DNA from: Sarcocystis neurona
Taxonomy: Eukaryota; Apicomplexa; Conoidasida; Eucoccidiorida; Sarcocystidae
Reading direction: 5' to 3'
Length of the DNA: 64,000 nucleotides
Assembly (NCBI GenBank): GCA_000727475.1
Contig: KL647303.1
Span: 214,408-278,407 of the forward strand
How positions within the stretch are numbered: the stretch's first letter is position 1; each line of letters begins with the position of its first letter. Of this stretch, positions 38,101 through 50,248 are shown one piece after another. Under the pieces are notes generated by a model. It was not told the DNA's origin. It searched no databases and saw only the letters and a list, made by a program, of their open reading frames with translations. Both the position numbers and the translations under genes were made by a program.

Positions 38101-41100
38101 AGCGGGGGCCACAGAGGCCTGGATCTGCAGGGGGTCGCCTGCGTTGTCAACTTCGATCTGCCGTCTACCGTCCGCACTTACATTCACCGGTGTGTTACTT
38201 ATAATTCTCCGAAGATTTGTGTGGTCGTCTCGTTATCTGTCGCCTGCGTCTCCCTGCTTTCGGCCGTTTCCCCCTTTTCATCTGCTCATATTTCTTCTCC
38301 GTCTTCTTTCCGGTGCTTCTGTCCGTTCTCTTTGCCGTCCTCGTCGTTTCTTCTTCTGCGTCTTCCTCGTCTTCGACCCGGTCTCCTCTGTGACACTTCT
38401 ACTACTTCTTCTTCCATTCCGTCAACCACGTTTTTTTCTGTTTACCTGTCCTCGGCAGTTGCCGGTGCTCCCTCGCCGGCCTCTTCTTCTTCATTTCAGT
38501 TTGACCCACCCGCGTCTCTGTTCGGGGTTTTCTGCTCCTGGCGCAGACTTCGTTTCCACTCGCAGCAGCGTCGAGTCAAGCGGATTCAAAGAAGAACAGG
38601 TCTACGGTTGCCTCTTCGTTGCCTCTGTATAACGTGTCTGAAAGTATCTTGGGCGGCTTGCCGTGTCTGGCCGTCTCTTCCTCTCCCTCCCTGTCTTTCA
38701 CCCTGCTTATATAGAAAAAACACGCCGAACGTGTGTTTCCGCGGGAGGCATTCCTATAACAATGCGCTCTTCGACAGAAACAAGTGGACGCAGCAGGTGT
38801 GCGTGCTTCCCAAATTCTTTCGTCACTCCTATAGTCGTACGTCCTGCAGCTGTAGACGTCTGCAGCATATATGTATATATGTGTGTGTGTTTGTATCTTT
38901 TCTGAAGCAGACGTATATTTCTATCTTCGCAGTACACACACGTATTTCTGTCCCTCAATCATACGTAGAGATCTCCGTCTGTAGACTTGTAGAGTCTGCT
39001 GTCCTCCAAGTAACGTCAGCGTCCCTGTTTCGACGCTGTCCTACACAAACATATAGAAGCGCCTGCAACTACATTCCTGGCGTACACTTAACATATATAC
39101 GTATATACTTACGTATATATACGTCTCCGTCACGCAGATGCCTTCTCACAGATATAATAATTGTGTACGCAAATGTATGTTGACTTCGGTAAACAGGCAT
39201 GTGCTGCGCAGTAGAATTTGTTTGCCGCGTTCACGCGTCTACATACAGAAGTACATGTACATGTACGGATTATATATGTGTATAAATAAACGTCAACCCA
39301 CACACATCTATATACATGTATATGTGTGTGTCCTTGCACATAGTTGGATTCTTGTGTGGACGGTTTGACCGCATCAACGCTTTTAAGTCGTTCTGTGTAC
39401 GTTACGTAGCCGTGTGACAAGCCGCCCGTGCAAGTTGCTCTCTCTTTTTCCTTGTCTTTCTTTGTCTTTCTCGTTTATCCGGAAAATGTCGATATCCGTG
39501 TGCATGCGTGCACGTCGATGTTTTTTCCTGCTCGCCAGTCTTTGTTTTTCATATCCTTGTACGTGCACACGTGCATGTGTTGCTCTCCTCCCGAACCGTT
39601 TCCTCTAGGTCGGTGTCTTCGCGCATGCACGTGCGTATGTTGCTGCGCTTCCCAGCCTCCTTGTCTGCCTGCGTGTGTCTGTGTGGACATGCGAGAGTAG
39701 AATTGGGCGGGCGGGCCGCGGAGGCGCCGCAGGAGTGGCCATTTCCCTTGCAGTTAAGGAGAGCAGCAGCGACATGCAGATGCTGGCGCTCCTTATTGCC
39801 AAGAGAGGAGCTGCTGCTGATTCTTCCGCGTCTTCTCCTCCGCCTCCTGGGTCTGACAGCCCTCCGAATAAAGGTACGCAGTAGTTCTTTGTCTGCCTGG
39901 TGGGGCGACGTCTCTTTCTCCGGCATTGCAAATTTGTCGCGGACAAATATAGACGTCGACGGCAGTCTGCGTCTCCGTCGGTGTTCTTCTGCGTGCTCCT
40001 ACTGCAAAGTATACAGACAGTAGTTCGGTACATATATACACATCCACGTGCGCACATACATATATATATGTATATATACATGCATATATATGTATATATA
40101 TATATATATATGCGGACGTGCCTGTACTTACATCTCTGAAGACGCGTCTGTTTCGACCTTAAGAGGTAGACGTGTCTAATCGTCTCTCTATGTCTAAGTG
40201 TGTTTGTATGCGCATACATATACATATATATATGTATATGAATGAATGTTCCTGTATGTGCTTGTACATATATATATATATATATTTCTATGTATGCAGA
40301 GATACGCGGTTAAGGCTATATATATATAAAGACGTGCGTGTATACGTGGTGGGAACGTACAGACAAATGTCAATTTTGACGTGTGTGTATGCGGTATGGG
40401 TGGTACGCTCGCTGCTTGGGCGCCTGTGAAAGTGTCGCATGGACGGCGACGGAAGGGAGGGGGTTGAACGGTCGAAGAGAGGGACGCGCAGCAAAGCGCG
40501 GCGCCACCGCCACCACGCGTATGAAGACGCGCGCGGAGTAGATGTACGGGTGCAGTGGGAACAGACGTGACTGGACAAAGCAGCGTAAATCAGCGTTCCT
40601 ACGCAAGTGTAATATGTGTTCGTTTCGAAAGAGCCTCTTCAGACAAGGAAAAAGACATCATCTTCTCGGCTCCACACACGTGCACTTGCCTGGGCGCGAC
40701 ACTCTGCGACTGCAGGTGCACACGCTGCCGCCACAGCTGTTGCTGCTGCAGCTATTGCTGCCGGGGCTGCTGCTGCGACTGCTGCTGCAACTGCTGCTGC
40801 GACTGCTGCTGCTGCTAGTGTGGCTGTTGCTGCTGCTACGACTGCTGCTGCTACTGCGACTGTTGCCGCTGCTACGACTGCTGCTGCTGCTACGACTACT
40901 GCTGCTGCTGCTGCGACTGCTGCTGCTATTGCTGCTGCTGCCGCTATTGCCGCTGCTGCCGCTATTGCCGCTGCTGCTACTACTGCTGCTGCTACTACTG
41001 TTCCTGTTACTATTGCTGTTGCCACTGCTGCTGCTGCGGGGGGTGTTCGGTGTTGCGTCCGGCCGCATCTTCGTCGTTGCTGTTGCTCCTGCGCGCTGGC

Positions 41101-41587
41101 GCTCGCGCTCCTCGGTGCGCTTGCTGCTGCAGGTCTGCAGCCCCTGCAGTGGGCGATGGAGAACGTAGAAAGCTTCCGGTACCGCGTCGAAGATGTGCGG
41201 CGGAGCATCACGAAGCGCAGCACTGCAGCGGCAGTTGCACGAGATCTGCAGAGAGAAGTGTTGCTGTCGAGAAGCATGCGCGAGTTTTTTAGACGCCACC
41301 CGAGAGACGAGGAAGTTCTGCGCGCCGCATGCAAACACTTGCGGGTGAGTGTCTCTCTCTCCTTTCTCTCTTCCTCTCTCCCTCGCAGTTGTCACTTCTG
41401 CCTCCCGAGTAGGTGCGTGTGTGCGCGCGTGTATATACCTATGTGTGCACATGCGTGTATTTATGTCTGCGTGGTGTTTATATGTATACGTATATATATA
41501 TATATATATTTGCGTCTGTATCCACGTGTCTAGGCATGCATATATACATATATATATTTGCGTCTATATCCACGTGTGTCGACATGC

Positions 41588-41619
<32 letters not shown>

Positions 41620-43136
41620 GTGTAGATGTATATGCGCATATAAGTTAGGGACGCACATGCGTTGCTCATGTTACCGCGTGATTCCAGAGGCGCTTGATTT
41701 CCCAAACGCACGGCTGCATGCAAGGGAGGGGCGCGTCAGTCAGCGCCAATGCGTGTAGGGGCTCACGCAGACACCTGAGACTCTGCTTGCAGTGAAAGCT
41801 GCATCCCAGCTGCTGTTGCGGGTGGGTGTAGAAGAGAAATTTCTGCCACTAGCATTGCGCGCGCGGGTGGCACCTGCAGAAGCAGGGTTGGAGAGGGGAA
41901 AAAAGTAGTCCGCGCAGTCTGCGAGGGCCCAGGGCCGGCGGTTTCCTGCCCAGGGCGAAGTCGGCAGGAGCAGACCACAGCAGCAGACTGCAGCAGCGGC
42001 AGGAGGAAGACACGCAGGGTACATGTGTGAGGAATCGCGCGCTGCAGTCGCAGCTGCTGCTGTAGCAACGGGAGACGTGGGTGCTGTTCTTTTGTTTCTG
42101 GACGGGCGGGCCGAGCGAAAGAAGATGGCCCGGCGGTGCTGCTGAGCGGTGGCAAACAGGTGCGTGCGTCATCCGTCAATCTAGTTTTTCAGTCACGCAT
42201 GCGGTTTGATATACGCCTGGTTCTGCTGCTGCTGCTGTCGCATATGTGTGTGTGGGGTCGTTTTTGCGCAGGAGAGGAATCCGGGACACGGTCATTTGAA
42301 GCATCTGCCGGCGTACCTGCTGCCGACAGCTCCTGACGTTCAAGTAAGCAATCTTTTCCAAACGTACATGTGTACGTATATATATGTAGGCAACGAGATG
42401 TGTACACATATTCATAAATATAAACATACATACATATATTATATGTGTGTATATATATATATAATATGTAAGCATACACAGTTCGATAGAGGTCTAATGT
42501 ATATACATACATGCATGCATATATTCATTGTATGTATATATGCGTATAAAAGTTATATATATATATGGATTGTATGTATATATGTGTAAGGATCTCTCTG
42601 TCAGCATCGGCGTCGAGAGATATACGTCAGTAGGCGCTCATGTGGACGTAGGCGGTGATTTCAAGGGGAGATGCGTCAGCTGGAGAGGCGCATGCGTTTC
42701 AATATTTTGTGTCGTGGCTCCATCCGTCCGGCGTGTCAGCGCGTGTCTTGTGTTGGCCTGCGTAGTATGTGGTGGCATGTGTATCTCTCAGCTCAAGCGG
42801 ATAATTTCTGATAGTTGGTCTTCTGCGGCAGAAACATGCGCGCGGCGCTTGGTGTGAATATTCTTCGGCTGTTAGGTCTGTCGAGTGCACGATTCCGCGC
42901 AGGTGTGGGTCGGTGCCTTTTCGGCTGCGTTCTCTGCTGTTTTCTTGCCGGTCCACTCCCACGACGAAGGCGTCGCGGGCTGCTGAGGACGGCAGGTCCT
43001 TCTCTCATATTCTCGCCCTCTCTCTTTCTGCCACTCCCCGTCGGCCCCTCTCTCTCGCGTTATTTTCATCTTCGTCTTTCGCCTCAGGAATAGAGAGACA
43101 CCGTCGCAAGCATATACGGAGGAAAGTAGGAAGGAT

Positions 43137-43171
<35 letters not shown>

Positions 43172-46100
43172 GGGGAGAGGTAAAGAGACAGACACAGAGG
43201 AAGTATAGAGAGAGATTCAGGTAAGGGCAACAGATAAGGAGAAACCTGTTGACACGCAGAAAAGCGTGCCTGTGGAAGTGTTTATAGCTCACCTCGCGAC
43301 CTCCCATATATATATAATCATACCCTGATTGTATATGTGTACGGACTTTTGTTAATACATATGTATATACCTGATGTGCAATACTCTGCTATTCTGTTTA
43401 TATACACATATATATATACATATATATGCATAACGTCATCCTCCGCTTTTACATGCCTACGCGTTCATGCATATATATATATATATATCGTGCGTATATG
43501 CCTAAGCATTTGTGTGCGTATGTATGTATGTATGTAGATATATATATATATATATATACATAACGTCGTATGCTACCTGCCCATACATATGTATGTATGT
43601 ATATATATATAAGTGTGTATTTGGATATTCGTAACGTCACATCGTGCGTGTATCTGTCTAAGTTTTTACGCGTGTGTATACATGTATATGCATATATGTG
43701 TGCGTAAGGTGCTACTCTGCTTGAGGATATATACGCCATACACTTTTGGGGTGAGAGAATATGTGTATATATATATATTTTTATGTGTATATGTTTGGGA
43801 GTTTGAGCAGGTGGATAGAAATCGACGAATGTGTAATTTGTCTCCCGGTGTGCGTGTCTGTCACCGCTCTCCGTCTTGGACGGTGATGTGTGGTGCGGAA
43901 GACGCTGGTGCAGCAACTCGCAGCAGCAGGTGAAGCAGAACGACCTTCATATATATATATATATATTATACATACACGGAAGACGTACTTTAGTCTATTT
44001 TATTATTAATACGTGTGTGTAGGTGTACTGATGTCCCGTTGACGTTCGACGAGGATATACTTGTCTGTCGGTGTGTACGTCCCTCATTACCTATCAATAT
44101 GTATGTCGGTGTTTATACGTATAGGTGTGTGGTGTGGTTATCCATATTTATATATATATGTAACTTTTTGTATATGTACGTGTATGTCTGTGTGAATCCG
44201 CTGTTGATTACTGCTTCCGTCGGCTATGAAGTGACGCACGCGTGTGTGCTGATGTTTCCAGAAAACAGCCGTGCAGCTGGCGATCGAGCAGCAGGTGGAA
44301 CACAAGAAGGGAAGAGCAGCAGCATCTGGAGCAGGCGCGGACCGCAGCAGCAGGCCGCACCTTCAGAAGCGACGACACGTCGATCCTCTCCGCACCTTCC
44401 AGGCTCGCTGTCCACCGTACGTTGCACTCATATATATATATATGTGTATGTGTATGTATATGTGTGTATGTTTTTATATGTATGTGTATATATATATATA
44501 TGTACGTATGTACCCACATACGAATGGACACCGTACGTTGTACCTATATGTGCATGCTTCTACACGGGTGTACATATATGTGCACTAGCAGAGGAGTGGA
44601 CGAAAGAACAAATACGCATCTGCGGCTGTACTGTACCTTCGTGCACTTCAATTCAAAGTGTAAGGGAGAAGCCGGACCGTGCTTGCCTTTCTGATTTTCT
44701 CAATGCAGACGTGTATGTGCGTTTGCGGCTCCGCTTGTAAAGGCGCTTGTGTAATTTTATCTCTTTTACTGACAGTGTATCCATCTACCTATCTCTCTAT
44801 GTGTGCGTATGCGTCTATGTCTCTCTCTCTGTATGTATATATATATATATATGTATGTGTATGCACACATACATAAAGATGCGTGTTTCGTGAAGTGTTC
44901 AGAAGTCGAAGGGGTTGCTTGAGGCCAAATAGAGGAGACGTGTGAACCGTCATTCTCTCTCTTTTTTAAAAAAAAAAAAACACTTTACCGTAGACACCTC
45001 CCTCTGCTAGCTGGGCTTCTTGTTAACACAGCGTGCACGTGTACACACAAAAGAGAGAAGGGAAAGGAAGTTGAAAGCGCGTCCACGACTCGACGAGCAG
45101 TGTCGCGCCGATGCGAACTTCTGCCTCACACAGGTTTATCATTTTTTTATTGACAAGAACCAACGTTGTCGTCTTCGTGCAGTGAAACAGTGCAAAAATC
45201 TGCAGGTCGTCATGCGTGTATGTGTATATGTACATATATGTATATAACTACTTGTGTCGACACGAACACAGTGAATATTTACATACGTGTACATATATAT
45301 ATACATATATGCAGAGAGAGAACGGGACACATGGCCTGTGCAGCTTAACCTTGAAGGCGGTGTATGTGCCACAGCTGCCTATATATATATATATATATAT
45401 CGACATACGTCGTCACGAAGAGAATGCATCTGGATACGTGCATATATGTGTAATATATATATATATACGTACAGGCAGAGAGCGAGACACAAGATTTTTC
45501 TATCGCAGCGTTTAAACCAGTGTCTGTGCTACTGCTGACGTCTTTTTGCGCGGGTGTGCAATTTCCACTCCGGAACTTTTTTTCATTTTTACGAGATTGG
45601 GAATGGTGTGGTGACGCCCTCGCCTTTCACTTCCTGCCGACGCAGGCGCGTGTGTCTCTCCGGCTACCCACAGGGGAGTCGCACACTTCAAATGTGTATA
45701 TGCCCATATGTTTTATACCCGCAACCTGTATATGTAGATACGTATAATATTCGCAGTATCTGTAGATATGTATTACACCCGCCATGTGTATGCGTAAATA
45801 GGTATCGTACTCGCCATGGGGATATGTAGATATATATAATATCCGCCGTGTGTATATATGCAGATCTGCGTACCCCGCAGCGGTATATTAGGTGTGTCTA
45901 CCCGTTTGCCTACGCGGTTTCGTTCACGTGCGTCATCGTGTGCGGGAGCGGCTCCCTCGACAATACATATATATGTATATATATTATATGTTTGCGATTA
46001 GAAATGTAGACATACGTGTGAATATAGGACATATGCCTAATAGTTCTCCGTTTTCCATGAAAGCGATGAACAGCGACCTGGGAAGCCCCGGCGCCGTCTG

Positions 46101-46475
46101 CCGTCTCTCTATGTGTGTGTGTGTGTGTGTGACGACGTGTTCGGCGTTTGTGTGTGTGTTTGTTTCCACGTGCACCCAAGTGGTGTTTACACAGAGGAGT
46201 TTTCTTTTGTGCGGTTCGCGCTGATGGAGTGATGATACGAGTGTGTTGCTGCACGCAGGCAAGAGAGGCATCGTGGCCGAAAAACGAAGCGACAGCAGGT
46301 GACGCGAGAAAAGCAGCTGCAGCGGGAGCCGGATCACAGTACAACGGCACCAGATCAGCTGCCTGCGCTTTCGGGCCGCAAGTTGTGGAAGATGCGACAC
46401 GGAAAGAAGCTGCATCCCAATAAAGTCAAAGGCAACTTTTTGCGCGTGAAGAAGTTCGGAAAGAAGAGGCGGTAG
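23131..46475 (+). CDS. DEAD-box ATP-dependent RNA helicase, DDX56/Dbp9 family (12 exons, ~1122 aa)
   Basis: Nucleolar RNA helicase family needed for large-subunit ribosome assembly (DDX56 in animals, Dbp9 in yeast). Exons: 23131-24138, 26016-26255, 27184-27630, 29348-29556, 32016-32112, 34775-35215, 38092-38189, 39701-39873, 41133-41344, 42272-42343, 44262-44416, 46259-46475. All have GT donors and AG acceptors, and all phases join without a stop. ATG 23131 sits in a good context (GACCATGG). Residues 1-300 are Lys/Ala/Glu-rich low complexity. Motifs in order: Q motif with FEDFG and PTRVQ (exon 1), ASTGSGKT 351-358, GTPAGVL, DEAD 524-527, SAT 559-561, [48 protein letters not shown] and HRIGRAGR 846-853. 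About 130 mostly acidic and Lys-rich residues split motif V; DDX56-type proteins carry an insertion at the same place. C-terminal blocks [16 protein letters not shown] and [10 protein letters not shown] and a basic end ([10 protein letters not shown]) also match the family. Confidence 0.93.
24350..24925. repeat. Intronic TATC/CTAT tetranucleotide tract
   Basis: Helicase intron 1. Interrupted (TATC)n runs, densest at 24650-24920, mixed with TCTG variants. Open frames here are Ser/Tyr/Ile/Leu repeats without coding features. Confidence 0.9.
27900..28880. repeat. Intronic (TA)n, (TG)n and (GA)n microsatellites
   Basis: Helicase intron 3 (27631-29347). Several (TA)7-12 blocks at 28029-28045, 28304-28316 and 28482-28496, GATA repeats at 28496-28510, and (TG)n at 28815-28860. 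Nothing else recognisable. Confidence 0.9.
29590..30880. repeat. 1.3-kb polypurine (GA-rich) tract in helicase intron 4
   Basis: The plus strand is mostly GAGACGGAGAGAGA-like purine sequence, interrupted by single pyrimidines. Both strands stay open over long distances: Arg/Glu/Lys-rich on the plus strand, and Ser/Leu/Phe-rich for up to 472 codons on the minus strand. This is composition, not coding: the tract lies wholly between the phase-2 donor at 29557 and the acceptor at 32015. Confidence 0.88.
31430..31830. repeat. Three degenerate copies of a ~155-bp unit
   Basis: Related segments start near 31461, 31622 and 31773. Each has a short GTAGACAGCC-like start, a TGTACACACG block, then a CATGTCTGTTTCCTCATG-like block, and is separated by TA-rich sequence with GTAGGTCGATTGAAAG. 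Located in helicase intron 4. Confidence 0.6.
32450..33135. repeat. Intronic (TA)n and TATC microsatellites
   Basis: Helicase intron 5 (32113-34774). (TA)n blocks at 32465-32860 and a TATCTA tract at 33028-33125. Sequence from 33200 to 34350 is more complex, but no further exon is needed by the phases. Confidence 0.88.
35560..35840. repeat. 107-bp tandem minisatellite, about 3 copies
   Basis: CCGACT recurs at 35615, 35722 and 35829, and GTGTACGTACAGCAGGTT at 35668 and 35775, both at exactly 107-bp spacing. The flanks also match (TACAGACACC, TGAAATGC/CC). The array lies in helicase intron 6 and shades into more diverged GTGTACAGACAGC pieces up to about 36000. Confidence 0.85.
36130..36715. 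repeat. Degenerate repeats around TTTCTTCTACAAG
   Basis: Related segments occur near 36467, 36553, 36604, 36641 and 36687, separated by (TA)n blocks. Each is TTCTTCTACAAG (or -CATGAG) followed by TGTGTGTG(TG)ACT. Helicase intron 6. Confidence 0.55.
37188..37861. repeat. Identical 97-bp copies flanking an assembly gap
   Basis: 37188-37284 and 37765-37861 match base for base (offset 577), including the internal (TA)n, TATG and GTCTGTCTACGTAAG parts. The 467-bp N run 37285-37751 lies between them. The gap is in helicase intron 6, so it does not interrupt an exon of the model. Confidence 0.95.
37285..37751. other. Assembly gap (467 N)
   Basis: Run of N inside an intron. The duplicated flanks suggest that the true gap may be shorter than shown or an assembly artefact. 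Confidence 0.99.
40030..40340. repeat. Intronic (TA)n microsatellites
   Basis: (TA)n/(CATA)n blocks in helicase intron 8, just downstream of the donor at 39874. Confidence 0.9.
40735..41036. repeat. CTG-rich triplet tract before helicase exon 9
   Basis: Interrupted GCTGCTGCTGCGACT triplets over about 300 bp. It is treated as intron here because exon 9 can start at 41133. However, it is open in the exon-9 frame as Ala/Thr-rich sequence, and a usable acceptor lies just upstream (TGCAG, next base 40716). It may therefore be translated; see findings. Confidence 0.85.
41400..44200. repeat. (TA)n microsatellites in helicase introns 9 and 10
   Basis: Blocks of (TA)n and (CATA)n at 41480-41640, 42367-42600, 43136-43172, 43400-43610, 43760-43790 and 43951-43970. 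The small exon 42272-42343 sits among them. A more complex stretch at 42620-43090 shows no exon that phase would require. Confidence 0.85.
44417..46258. other. Helicase intron 11
   Basis: Contains (TA)n blocks at 44430-44510, 44837-44852, 45380-45400 and 45455-45470, a 12-bp A run at 44969, and (TG)n at 46110-46130. No coding segment is needed between the phase-2 donor at 44417 and the acceptor at 46258. Confidence 0.8.
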
Positions 46476-48329
46476 ACTCGTATCCTTGTGACTGCAGAAG
46501 ACTGGCTTGAAAGGAGAACGACCAAGCGATGAGGAGAGTGGCAACACTTAAAGGCCGAGAGCGAAGGGACCGCCTCACAGAGACAGGCGGATACACTTCT
46601 GTACTTATGTGTGTGTGTGTGTGTGTCGTGTCGAGCTGTTTACATGTGTGCATATGCGTATACGCATACGGGCGGATGTGAAGTTGGCAGTGGTAGATGG
46701 AAGGGGGTCCACAGTGATTTCAGGTAGAAGTGAAGAGGCTGGGCTTTCTGTATAGACAGGATGGAGGACTGCGTTCCACAGTACATGCGGGCATCATCCT
46801 GAGGCCATGACACATACTAAATAAATGTTGGTCGGATGTATGTGTATGTGCCTGTATGTACATAGCGGTGCCCCTTACTAGCTGGGTGGGGGGTTCTTGC
46901 CCGTACAGCTTATGGATAATCTTGTATATTTCTCCGGACGGTTGACGCTCACCACACGAGCAATTGTAATTCATGAACTGACTAGCTTCGGATGTGCTTC
47001 CTTCGCTGTTGGTACCTAAAATTCACTTTCCCGGACGTACAAAAATTTGAATTTACACGTGTAGACCTTCGACTACATTGTGCGGTGTGCAGACGCGTGA
47101 GTGGATGCGGATCACCGGCTGCCAGGGTAATACGTTTATAAGTTCTACAAATGAACACGCTTCACACGTCCAAAGGCGCAAGCAAGCACCTGCCGTTTGA
47201 TCGTCCACAGAGATCTACACGTGCAGATACAGAAATGTGTTTTGGTACATGTTGCTGTCGGGAAATCTCAAGACGTGCTCAGCAGCGCAGAAAAATAACA
47301 CGAATAAATCATTTCTGGCTTGTTAACCTAGGCGTACCGTTTTTACGCCGACTGTGTCAACGAATTAAAAGACAGGTGCATGCAGTTAAATGCAAAAGCG
47401 CGATGCCCTCTCCTCTATGCGTTTATGAATCAAAGCGAGGCCCCTGACGACAGTGTCGGTTAAATGACAAGTCTTCTGACCCATGTAAACGAACGCCATT
47501 GTGATTCGATCTTGAAGTTTTCTTGCGGAGTAATTCCGAAAGGACAAGGGGCCTGAAAGTTTACTGTCGACCTGGCGCTCTCGCTATAATGAGCAATGCC
47601 GCGTGTATGAGAAAGGGGCCAAGAGGTGTTCTAAAAACAAGAAGGCTGCTGTTTTTTGGGAACCAGCTACACGCGTGCCTTTACCTGCCGCTCGGCCCGG
47701 CACACAAACCTATCTTTCTTCCGTCTGGATTCTCGTACCACGGTACAATATACGTGCGTGTGCCCACGCGTATATGCGTGTGTATGTATATGTGTGTGTA
47801 TTTGCATATCAACTGTGCGTACACAAGCGGAGGCGTATAGCGCACGTGTGAGTGTCGTCGACGGGGAGAAGTCGTCTTGGACACAGAGAGGCGCCTGCCT
47901 ACGTTGGAGCGTGTTAGTACACCAGCGTACCCACACGATGGACATACGCGTTTATTCGCAGAAACCCACGTCTATATACATTTTACGTGTGTGTCTGCAT
48001 GTCTCTCTGTGTCCACCTGTCCACTACGTGCCTCCTCTGAAAGCGGCCATGAATGTGTACGTCTACCTGTGTGTTTCCCTCCTCGTCCTCTGTGCGTCCG
48101 CTTATATGCGGCCTCAGTAAGTTTCTGTCGATAAGTAGTCGCGTCACTGAAGATACACGTTGGGCACTCTGCATGCCAAGTGACTCAGCAAAAGTTATGC
48201 ACTGGCGCCTTCTTGGAAGGACTGAAGAAAGAGCCACACAAAAGGAAAAGCCAACGCAGCAGCAGCGAACACTTCCCGCCGACGAACTCTTCTACAGAAA
48301 CGCGCAGAAGTGACATGCCTTTTACACGA

Positions 48330-48475
48330 CGTAATACATAGGTGTATATTTATATATACATATATATACATGTATGTGTAAATATTTAGGTACACACACA
48401 AGCGTAATATATAGGTGTATATTTATATATACAAATATATACATGTATGTGTAAATATTTGGGTACACACACAAG
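48330..48475. repeat. Tandem duplication of a 73-bp unit
   Basis: 48330-48402 and 48403-48475 differ at three positions (TACATA/TATATA, ATACAT/ATACAA, TTTAGG/TTTGGG). TA-rich unit ending in TACACACACAAG. Confidence 0.95.
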
Positions 48476-48600
48476 CGTATATATCAATATATCGTAGATA
48501 CGTATAATTTTGCATGTGTATGTGTATATACACGTGCATATCAGAATCATTAATCTGCAGATATACGTGTGTACATATATATATATATATATATGTACAA

Positions 48601-48720
48601 GCGAATTTGGTCCACACCGGCTTATCTAGACCTGCTTAAGCGTAGCCGGAGTTCACTCACACATATTTTGTCTACGCCGGCTCATCTCTACCTTTTTACG
48701 CGTAGACGTAGTTCACTCGC
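48601..48720. repeat. Tandem duplication of a 60-bp unit
   Basis: 48601-48660 and 48661-48720 align end to end. They share CCGGCT(T/C)ATCT, ACCT, CGTAG and GTTCACTC at fixed spacing and are about 75% identical. Confidence 0.85.
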
Positions 48721-49539
48721 ACAAAGGCGCTGATGTCCGTAAACGTGCGAACGTTTAAAAACTGGCGTGTGATTTGTCGATTGCCTGCTGCAGGACGAGA
48801 TCCGTTTCTTGTGAATAGGAAAGGACGTTTTTCGCAGAGCCGTCGCGAAGCAACTGCGTCAGTTGGGTGACGCGCGAATATCACTTCAGAAGAGAGAAAA
48901 CACTAGAATTGTGAGATGTGTGTGCCTAGGAAGAAGAGCAACGACGCAAAAGACAGACGCGCCTATACGACTTGGCGTAGCCAAATGCACGTGTATGCAT
49001 ATATATGTATGTCCGTGTCTGTTCGTCACTGTGTATCGGTGAGAACGCACGAGAAATCGTCGCAGTGTCTGTGTATCTACGCAGATGCGTGATACATTTG
49101 TGGAAAGGGCCAACGTCGTTTTTGTTGTCCTGTCTCTGTAAACCTTGGCCGAAGGAGCCAGTTCCTACAATTCACTGGAGAAGCAAGTTGTCCCTGTTTA
49201 CTTAACAGGTGAAGTGTATCTGTACGTTTGAAGACTGAAGACTCCAGAGAAATACACTTATTTCGCAGGCAGTGAGTGAGGCCTTCGAAGAAGGACCTTC
49301 GACGTGCGCTGAAGCGTAGCCGTGAGGTGAATGAGTGAAGCGTGTTCCTGAAAGGCGAGGCGACCGTCAACTCGTCCAACTGCAGAAACGGCGTCTGAAA
49401 TGAAGTTCGAGTCTCCACACGTCCCTAGCAGAAGACAAGTTTGCTAGCAGGAGACAAGTTTGCCAGTCTTCTGGGGAATTTTCTCTCCATACTTCTCCTC
49501 CAAGTGTGTACTTGGTGACACAGTCGTAGACGGCGGCAG

Positions 49540-49865
49540 ATGCCAGTGGGCGAGGATGGCGGCGGTGCCTTGCAGCTGACGCCCGACGAAAGACTCCGCG
49601 ATGAAAAGAAGCCGCTTCGACTGTTAGAGTCATTCGAGAGCGTGTAAGCAATGCCGTGTATAAACTTGACGCACAGAAGAGAACTAACGAAGACGAAAAT
49701 TGACCTGGTTAAACATTGAAATTTTTCAGGCCCTCTTTTATGACAAGGGTGCCAGCCTTCGCGTACGTGTCTAGCAACATCTTGGACGACGTGTGACGCA
49801 TCACCGCCTGCCAACACCAACAGCAGCACCGACAGCAGCAGCAGCAGCGACAGCAGCAGCAGCGA

Positions 49866-49898
<33 letters not shown>

Positions 49899-50215
49899 AG
49901 AAAGAACAGCAGCCGCAGCGGAGCAACGGGAGCAACAACGGTACCAGCAGCAACAGCAACAAGCATCGCGCCAGCAGCGAGAACAGTCGCAGCATTCGGC
50001 AACACAGCAGGGCGTGAGCAACAAGAGTCACACTGCAGCGAATATAACAACAGCGCGGAGACCAGCAGCAGCCGAAGCAGCAGCAGTGGTACGACCACTC
50101 CAACCAAGAGACCGACAGGAGCACCGTTTACTTCTGCAAAGAAAAACAGCTTCTGCTTTTTCCATACCAGTCACTACATATATATATATATATGTATGTA
50201 TATATGTGTATATAC

Positions 50216-50248
<33 letters not shown>

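Larger units (their letters stand above)
46476..49539. other. Intergenic, no supported gene
   Basis: Downstream of the helicase stop. 46700-48300 is repeat-poor, with open frames below 155 codons and no motifs. 48330-48720 contains two pairs of direct repeats (listed separately). 48720-49539 precedes the small five-exon candidate gene and should hold its promoter. Confidence 0.5.

Noticed and set aside
48330..48720. CRISPR-like direct repeats
   Set aside because: Tandem duplications without spacers, in a eukaryotic genome.
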